NCBI GenBank assembly: GCA_963920665.1
Contig: OY987266.1
Location: forward strand, 7,693,001 to 7,757,000
Direction of reading: 5' to 3'
DNA from: Straminergon stramineum
Taxonomy: Eukaryota; Streptophyta; Bryopsida; Hypnales; Calliergonaceae
DNA length: 64,000 nt
Shown here: positions 56,690-64,000 of the stretch, in pieces
Layout of the letters: every line of letters starts with the position of its first letter
Numbering within the stretch: the stretch's first letter is position 1
The notes under the pieces: generated by a model
Told to the model about the DNA's origin: nothing
Database searches by the model: none
The model's input: the letters and a program-made list of their open reading frames with translations, nothing else
Program-made: the position numbers and the translations under genes

Positions 56690-57112
56690 ACCACTGTTGC
56701 TCAGTATATGTGCCCGGCACGGTGGTTACAAGCCCAGGAGTGATGTCACCCCCCACTGTAGACTCAGGGACACTGAATCCTAGATCGGCCGGCTTGAAAA
56801 TATGGTTTGGCACGCCATCTTCCTGTATTAGTTTATATTTACTGAGTTGCAATTGTCGGGATCCTTGAAACGAGCTCCCTATGTTGCTTCTTGATTCTTT
56901 TCATGTCACCTGCTAACGTGGCCAAACAATATGGCCCACCAGAATCCTATTTTACATGAACAGTAGCTAATAATCAGAGCATGCTGTGGAGCCATGCCGT
57001 GAAAGAGTGGGGGAGCAAGATAGTATTGGGTCTACATGTAGGAAGTCAACATGGCACAACTCCTTTGCCGAGTCACATTTCCTGCGAAACGGTGGCGATG
57101 CTCTTAGATTAG
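56690..57112 (-). mobile_element. Insertion with an open 55-codon segment (possible captured fragment)
   Basis: Absent from the RLK2 flank, where ACCAAGCCCAGAACTG is continuous. The right end (inverse GAGCATCGCCACCG) resembles the ends of the MITE at 2999-3306. The minus strand at 56690-56852 is open, with a protein-like composition (KYKLIQEDGVPNHIFKPADL and TPGLVTTVPGTYTEQQW). Whether this is a captured exon cannot be decided from sequence alone. Confidence 0.45.
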
Positions 57113-57222
57113 AACTGACGGGATTATTGTGTCAAGTTAGACCCTGTTCTAGATAAGATATATTTACCCCAAATGGCACCCAACTCAAAAGGTCAGCCTG
57201 CTATTGGGACCCAATTGTGTCC

Positions 57223-57449
57223 CAATGTCCGGGGAGAACTGGCAGCTAGTTCAAAGTTAGCTAGTGGAATTGGTAAAAAACCTGGTTGTAATATGAAAAC
57301 ATCGGCTAGAAACTAGAGGAAAAAAACAAAAAAAATTGATTTTGAATGGAAAATAGAGAAAATAATTGGACTATGTACTTGAAAAACCGGTTCAACTTTG
57401 GAATTGAAGGAAAATAGCCGGTGAAACTCAAAAAACTTCTCGAATGCTG
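57223..57449 (-). mobile_element. hAT-type MITE, 227 bp, 8-bp duplication
   Basis: Ends CAATGTCCGGGGAGAA and, in inverse, CAGCATTCGAGAAG. Flanked by TTGTGTCC (57215-57222) and TTGCGTCC (57450-57457); the empty site before RLK2 has a single TTGCGTCC. It is homologous, in the opposite orientation, to 61322-61548, which has the same length. Confidence 0.88.
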
Positions 57450-57904
57450 TTGCGTCCTCCTTGCATTCTAAATGGAGTTAAAACTATGTGAGGAGAGCCA
57501 CAAATTCCAAGACACATCCAAGAACACTCCTATGCAAATTTAGACACAGGGACAAGGGTTCTTTCATTATTCCATCATTTGAAAATATACATGTGTTTGG
57601 ATTACCATTTCAACCATGTAGGATATTGAAAAAACCACAACAATAATTCAATGGGACAAGAATAGTCCCCCACTAGGGACAACAATGGGAAGTTGTTTGT
57701 TTTTGCTTTGACCAATTGTATTGTGTGTGGTTTTGTGAAAAATGAGTTGACTAAAAATAGTGTGAAAAACTCATATATATATATATATCTTTCTATTGAA
57801 AAAAAGAGAAGAAAATGGACAAGAAGGGTCCACGGTGGGTATATAATCTTGACATATATTCAGAATGCGTATATCGTAGACTTGACGAATGTTTAGAATA
57901 TATA

Positions 57905-58322
57905 AGGTAGGAACACCTAAAATGGACACTTATTAGAGATGACATGCTTGTCAAGGTCTATGTAGAAAATAATGTTGTTTGCAGGGTAGGAAATCGTTTA
58001 GGAAACCAACAAAATTAGTTTTGTAATTTTCCAAACTTGTATGAATATTCTATGAATTTTTGAAGACAACTTTGTAGATGCACCTATTGTGGACACTAGA
58101 CTAACACCGAAGCAGGCACGGAAACACCCAAAAGAGGGACACACTCTAAACTTGAATCAAGTGCTGGTGATTGGCTACTTCTTGAAAGAGTGACAACTTG
58201 TTGGAACCCCACCTCTCTGCTTTAGAACCCCACTTGTCCACTTTGGGTCCACAAGCCCTTGGATTTAGATTGTTTTCTAGGTGTCTGTAAACAACTCCTG
58301 TCCGTTTTAGGTGTTCCTACCT
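57905..58322. mobile_element. TA-flanked MITE, 418 bp, pogo-like ends
   Basis: Starts AGGTAGGAACACCTAAAATG and, in inverse, AGGTAGGAACACCTAAAACG, with a 24-bp inverted repeat and one mismatch. It is flanked by TA at 57903-57904 and 58323-58324; the RLK2 flank has the empty site ATATATTCAG. The first eight bases AGGTAGGA and the TA duplication are shared with the 9.6-kb pogo-like element. No ORF. Confidence 0.88.
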
Positions 58323-58632
58323 TATTCAGAAGCATCTATAGTTTACACTTGAACATCAATCGTGAGCGTAAATCGTGTACTAATTCTGATTTCGGATGTC
58401 TTGAACCCCGTTGTCTCCGAAACGCGGGAGAAGCGATAGCCAGGTCCACCATCGCCACTTTGCTTCCCGGAAACCCTCAACCAGGGTGGGTCACAACTGC
58501 TTCTCTGCCCGAGAATGGTGACCTTGAAATCCCCGACTGCTACAACTACCACTTGATCGATAACAATTGGAGCCCGGGATTGTGAACATTCTTGCAGGTA
58601 AAGTATCACAATTGCTTCACTATTCTCTAGCT

Positions 58633-61600
58633 ATGGTTGGCAATCAATTCAGCTTGAAGGAGCTGACACTTCTGAGTCAACACTTTTTCTTTGCGCTACT
58701 ACTCCCGTTATCGTCTTCATTCCTCACTTGCAGCGCAAGAACCCAGTATTACGATCCCAAGCAATGTAAGTGGTTCGTTGGTGGTGCAGTCAGTTTTCAC
58801 GTTTTGAAGATTGTCGGTTGCTGTAGAAACTGCAGCTTGAGGAATACATCAGAGGTGGCAATTTTTGCAATTCTTGCTCTGCACTTTGGTAGGTTGTTAT
58901 TACTTTGGAATCAGCACGGTTCTTGTTTCTTTATAGGACTACGAACTCCCTTTGTATAGCTTGATTGTAGGTCCAAAAGTTCTGAATTTAACTTGGTCCT
59001 GTGAGACATCTGGATTGTATTCCCGTATTAATTGAAATGGCCGGACTTCATTAGATTCTCGCGTTTTTAGCTAGTTTTCGGAGTTCTGTGGATTTGAGTG
59101 TCGGTATATTTGAAATATGCCGATGTAGATGTGTGAGCGTTTTTTTGTGTGAATTTGCAGTGGATGCTCTGCAAGCCGTTTGGAATAACTGGAATCGAAG
59201 TACTCCCGACCTTTCGAGTAACTTGGCAGGCTGGAACTCCTCTCAAATATTCCCTTGCCAGCAGTATATGACTGGAGATCCTAATTGGCGTGGAGTGCAG
59301 TGCCTCACTAACATCTTGTGTACAACGGATCCAACTACCGGCGAGGTCTGCAGTGCTTTCATCGTTGGCCTGTAAGTGTTCAATCATGATTCAAATGAAA
59401 TCGATCAGAAGGAGCGTGTGACTTTTTGAGTTTCTCTGTAAATGTGTGTCTATTTAGGGGTTCTGATTAACTAACAAGGTTTGAATGGCGACACAGAAGC
59501 TTGAACAATGCATCCATTGTGGGCAGTTTACCGCCAGCTATTGGAAACATCAGCACACTGACGACACTGTGAGTCTTTTAACTCAGGCTGCCCAAATGAA
59601 GTTTCCCTTGATGTTCTCTAGTTCTGGAACGTTCTAGAATGTTGGGCTTTTGCATGAGAAGGAAACTTGGTATTTAGTCTGATTCCGTTTTATTTTGTTA
59701 TTGTTTCGATCTGCTTTTCCATCGTTCTTGAATTGTTGGTAACCCTGCTATGAACTGGACAACTTCCCTTTATTGAAAAGGTGATGGTCATTCACGGGGT
59801 TGAATGTCGACCATCTTACAATTCAGTGAAAATAATGGCTTGCAATGCATAAAATAGTGTTTCAACTGATAAGAAATGATCTCTACCATTCAAGATGCTT
59901 AATGATGGGGAGGTTTCGCAACTCAGTGTGCTTGTTTCCCATTTAGGAAGGCAAGAGTTATAAGCACATTAGGGTTGATTAGAAAGATTGAGGTTAGGTC
60001 AATTAGCTTACAACACTCTTCCACCCTTGTCTTCAATGAGTTATCTTGTGGGCTGCAGAGAGCTGACAGGAAATCCAAAGCTGGGTGGACCTCTCCCAGC
60101 GCAATTAGGGGGCACTCAATTCAATACTTTGTAAGTCTCATAATTCTCCCCCTCGATCTTCTCATTGTTTTTGTGGGTGATGCTTTCGATTTTGAGACAC
60201 TCCAACATTATGATGTAGATTTATGAAATGTGAGGCTGCTCTTTTCTCACAGAGATCTTCATGACAATGCGTTCTATGGCGAAATTCCAAACATTGGAAG
60301 CTTCGAGTGGCCTCTGACACTGTAAGCTTCTCAGTCAACCGCGAATTCCCTATCATGAGTGCTTATCCCGTAAAGGACCACAAGGCCACCATATTGCTTC
60401 TGCAACTACATTTGTTGTAAATTCGAAATGTGAACCTCACTCACTAACAATCTGTTAACATCAAAGAGCCCTTAGACGTTTTTTCTATTGAATCCATTAG
60501 TACAATCCGATTGAGAAATGATGAAGGAGCAATTTTTGGTGATTTTTTTGAGAATGGAAAAGGATCTCTCAACTGTCACTTCACATCCTCATGTCTTTTA
60601 TTTCCACCACTCAAAATGATTTGAAAAAAATTTCACATCTAAATCATGATGATATGTACCTATGGAAGAAAATCAGAGTTTTTGGATCACTTTTGAGCAT
60701 TCTGATTTCAACATTCCAATTTCAGAGTATGTACAAAGTTCTGCCGAATTGGATATCTCTCATCAATCTTGTCAAAAATGACATTTTCTCAAAAATTGTG
60801 CGATTTTGTTGATGTTTTTTTTACATGAGAGTTACAGAAATCTTCTTTCATTTCAATGGTGGAAATCATTATAGTCAATCTACACATTTGAGGATTTATG
60901 CTTGTTATAAGAGCTAATCAAGAAAAGCTGAAGCTATGCTCAAAAACTCCCGGTCCTTAAGGGGTTAACTCTGAAGTTTCAATGGACAAAACATCATAAA
61001 AGTCATTATAACTTTGTCGTTGTAAAATTCTTCACCAAGCTTGAAATGTTATCTGGTTAAAAGAATGGACAAATATGCTTGCACTTATGCCTAGATTTGC
61101 AACTTCACCTCAACTTTACGGTGGAGGCTTGAGCGAGGAGGTATTAGAAAGGGATCTTGGAAGAAGCCTGACATATATTACTTCACATTTATGGCTCTGT
61201 AGCAATGAGTGTACTAATGAGAATAGGCTTTGCATTGGCAAAAGCTACATCTGCGATGAATGAGAGGAAGCTTGAGTAGATGACCTCTTGTTAAGCACGC
61301 CAATGATTCAGTGATCGGCACCAGTGTTCGGGAAGTTTTTTGAGTTTTACCGGCTATTTTCCTTCAATTCCCGAATTGAACAGGTTGAACAAGTACAAAG
61401 TCCGGTTATTTTCTCTATTTTCCATTCAAAATCGATTTAAAATTTTTTTTTCCACCGGTTTTCAGCCAATGTTTTCAAATTGCAACCGGTTTTTTTATCA
61501 ATTCCACCGGCTAACTTTGAACTAGCCGCGGGTTCTTCCCGGACATTGATCGGGACTCTTGTAACTTCTTGTTGACTACACAGCTGCTTGTTAACTATAT

Positions 61601-64000
61601 CCTTTAGAAGAGAAATGGAATCCAGGATGTATTCGTAAAGGATGTATGACCTGACGACCTGCATTGGCACTGGAACAGGGACCTGAGTGGCAATCGGTTC
61701 AATGGCAAGTTCCCACTAGACCAACTCCAAACTATGATATACCTTCAGAAATTGAGCTTGGGCAGAAATGACTTCGAGGGAGAGATTCCTGAACGTGCAT
61801 TTGAGAGCTTCACGCAACTCGTCAGCTTGTAAGAACTTTCCCTTTCATTCACGGTTACGTTTATGAGGGTCTATGTGTGTTTCGTAGCAGAAGATCTAAG
61901 CCTTGAAAGTTGTTGCAGGGATTTATCCAGCAACAGATTCAATGGATCTCTGCCGAATCTGTCAACGATTAGGAACCTCCAAGTTTTGTGAGTAGCATTA
62001 CCCTCTCTATTTCTTGCAGAACCTTTTAGTTGCTCTCAATTTGGGATATAGTCAGTTTGCAGATTTTAGTATTTAATGTGTTCAACGTTTTTAACTTTTG
62101 TACAGTAGTTTAATGAAAGATGGAAATTTATATTTTTATGATTCAAGAAAGCAACCATTAGTGTGGAAAATGAGACAATTAGAGAGTCAACTTATTCCTT
62201 AGTTTGACAATGCTCTAAGAAGCTTCTTACTGGATGAAGGCAGTGGTTGAATGTGATTGATCGGATAAACGTGTCTTGCTCAACATTAATGGGCTAATTT
62301 GGTGTGTCGCTGACCAGAAATCCTTCAACCTCTCTCTCTCATCTTGAATTGACAGGGATATGTCAAATAACAGCTTCTCCGGGACACTGCCAGATTGGTC
62401 AATGATGTCTTCCTTACGCACTGTGTAAGTAATTTTTGCAATCTGTAGTGGTTCATCCCCCTGGAATCCGACTTTAACAATGGATTTTCTTCAATCTAAG
62501 CACAAAAAGATTGAGTAACCATTTTGAGATGCTTGAATTTTTGGTTCTGGTTAAGTGCAGGGATTCATCTACCAACAACCTCTCTGGAAGTCTGTCGGCT
62601 TTTCCTTTGATCGAGAACCTCCAAACTCTGTGAGCGACATTTCCTTGTGATCTTTTCTTGCAATCGATGACCGTCACAATGTATCCCAATTTAAATAACA
62701 GCTTCTACGGGACACTGCGAGATTGGTCAATGATGTCTTCCTTATGCACTCTGTAAGTAATTTCTGAAACCTGTAGTGGTTCATTCCCTGGAATCCTATT
62801 TTAACAATGGCTTTTCTTCAATCTAAGCGCGAAAAAATTGGGGCAACAATTCTTAGATGCTTGAATTTTGGTTCCGGTTACGTGCAGGGATTTATCTAAA
62901 AATTCGCTATCTGGAACTCTGTCGGCTTTTTCTTTGTTCAAAAACCTCCAAACTCTGTAAGCGACGTATCCCTGTGATCTTTTCTTGCAATCAATGACCA
63001 TCACCATGTATCCCAATTTGCAACTGCTTGTAAATGCAGCTTAGAGATTAGAGCACTGGATTAGGGTTTAGGGTTTCAATTTTCGCAACTCCACAATTTG
63101 GAAAATCTGTTTCAATTTAATTAGACTGTTTCAAGAATGTTTAAACGCCATACAGAGAGGATCATGACGAGGCAAGAGTCAATTTTGGGGTCCTTCTCAT
63201 GATTCGTGGAAGAATCTGCCCATGATTCACTGAAAAGCCTTCTTACGAATAACCTGTGTATATCTACTGCTATCTACTTACGTCACAATGACGAATTCTT
63301 CACAATTTCGATGAAATGAATGGTAGGGTTATGGGGCCCTTCTGAATATCCATCTTCCAATTACATGCCTCATGATTGATGTCCAAAAGACATTGACATG
63401 TTTAGATTGACCGAAAACCCTAATTTAGTGCTTCATCGTGGGCAATGGGACACTCTCTATCAATTCCAATCAATTAATTCTTCGTCCTTGTGTGCATGTA
63501 ATTCCCAGGAATTTGAGCAGGAATGCATTTAGCGGATCGTTTCTGTTATTATCATACTTCAGCACGACCCAGAACAACTCTCTTTCGGTGTTGGATCTAT
63601 CCCACAATCAGTTGGCAGGTTCTCTGGATTCGTGGACCAGCTTAAAGCTTGGCTCTATTGAGGAATTGTAAGTTGCTTATTCTCCCTTCCTAATCATTGT
63701 GATGAAGTAGACACCGTAGCCATGTGAATCATAGTTTCCGAACATGCTTTTGGGGGGACACCCATCACTTAAAGGTGTTCTAAAAGTCTAGGCGCGTTAC
63801 ACTTGCAATTGAGAAGGTTTATGTTAGAGCTTGTTTCAGAGGTTAACGCAACTAGGTATATTAGAATACCTCGAGGGTGTTTTCTACTTGTGAATTCAGA
63901 TTCCTCCAAGTTCTGCATACTTCTCTGGTCTATACTCAATATGATTGTTAAGGGGGCTGCGACAGAAATCACTCTAGAAATCTTCATGTCAACTTGTTGG
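58633..64000 (+). CDS. RLK3: LRR receptor-like kinase, ectodomain part, runs off the window
   Basis: Exons visible: 58633-58765, 59161-59371, 59497-59568, 60253-60321, 61679-61828, 61919-61987, 62356-62424, 62561-62629, an extra 62888-62956, and 63509-63667. All have AG/GT borders and stay open. They encode the signal peptide (MVGNQFSLKELTLL..FFALLLPLSSSFLTC), the LRRNT domain (PNWRGVQC) and the LRRs. The TM and kinase exons lie beyond 64000. Exon 2 reads TAT where RLK1 has TAA, and exon 9 keeps the AG acceptor that RLK1 lost. The extra exon comes from a local duplication of the 62365-62692 segment and keeps both splice sites and phase, so it could add one LRR. It is probably a functional receptor; the kinase half is unseen. 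Confidence 0.82.
60363..60968 (+). mobile_element. TTAA-type element in RLK3 intron 4 (606 bp)
   Basis: Left end TTATCCCGTAAAGGACC (first TTAA mutated to TTAT), right end GGTCCTTAAGGGGTTAA. It is orthologous in position to the RLK1 insertion 17562-18155; RLK2 lacks it. Confidence 0.82.
61322..61548 (+). mobile_element. hAT-type MITE, 227 bp, in RLK3 intron 4
   Basis: Ends CAGTGTTCGGGAAG and, in inverse, CAATGTCCGGGAAG. Flanked by ATCGGCAC (61314-61321) and ATCGGGAC (61549-61556); the RLK2 intron has one ATCGGGAC at the same place. Same family as 57223-57449. Confidence 0.9.
62365..63019 (+). repeat. 328-bp tandem duplication covering LRR exons 7-8 of RLK3
   Basis: 62365-62692 is repeated at 62693 to about 63019. 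The first copy holds most of exon 7 and all of exon 8. The second copy of exon 7 has no acceptor (the junction falls inside the exon), while the second exon 8 (62888-62956) keeps its acceptor and donor. RLK1 and RLK2 have single copies. Confidence 0.88.

Larger units (their letters stand above)
56517..58632. repeat. 5' flank of RLK3 (duplication block with three insertions)
   Basis: Same block as 27541-28599, expanded by insertions at about 56690-57112, 57223-57449 and 57905-58322. The segments between them align with the other two units up to the start codon. A short (TA)n tract is at 57773-57788. Confidence 0.8.

Noticed and set aside
58343..58609. Minus-strand ORFs in the RLK 5' flanks (also 15502-15759)
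   Set aside because: Antisense to the conserved leader, and not open in the RLK2 copy at comparable length.

Overview
The window is nuclear DNA of a land plant, probably a non-seed plant such as a moss or another bryophyte or fern ally. The reasons are spliceosomal introns with GT..AG borders, short TTTAGGG-type telomere-like tracts, plant-type transposons (PIF/Harbinger, pogo, hAT and Stowaway-like elements), a plant receptor-kinase family, and a fragment of a plastid-type Nudix hydrolase gene. The base composition is AT-rich. The lineage guess is inference. No tRNA, rRNA, CRISPR array or bacterial-type operon was seen.

The backbone is a tandem array of three paralogous leucine-rich-repeat receptor-like kinase (LRR-RLK) genes, all on the + strand, each with about 17 exons and a shared duplicated 5' flank. 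RLK1 (15800-24490) is damaged: it has a stop in exon 2, a lost splice acceptor, a GC donor and a weak donor. RLK2 (28600-37112) reads cleanly for 850 residues and keeps all the kinase motifs I checked. RLK3 (58633 to beyond the window) is open for its first nine exons and has a duplicated LRR exon. Downstream of RLK2 lies the 5' part of a NUDT20/24-like gene (39994-40715), cut off before its Nudix domain.

The rest is mostly transposable elements nested in the duplicated backbone. Because the three units are paralogs, several insertions can be read against empty sites inside the same window. A family of elements is bounded by TTAA and has termini starting CCC (piggyBac-like signature). One of these, 5' of RLK1, was itself hit by a 9.6-kb pogo-like element (3933-13498; TIR AGGTAGGAGGCTC; TA duplication). 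That element carries a transposase pseudogene and a foldback region with six 65-bp palindromes. There are also two 227-bp hAT-type MITEs with 8-bp duplications, a TTA-flanked Harbinger-type MITE, a TA-flanked MITE that shares the pogo terminus, and an element with arms of about 340 bp.

Left edge (1-1122): a Harbinger transposase pseudogene. About 47.5-51.9 kb: a GC-rich block with a gag-like reading frame on the minus strand, broken by three stops and lacking any polymerase. 40.8-47.5 kb and 51.9-56.5 kb: AT-rich, gene-poor sequence with a few structured repeats.

I found no evidence for a new multi-gene functional system. The strongest unusual signals are the TTAA/CCC element family, the nested giant pogo element with its palindrome arrays, and decay of the tandem receptor-kinase cluster caught in several stages.
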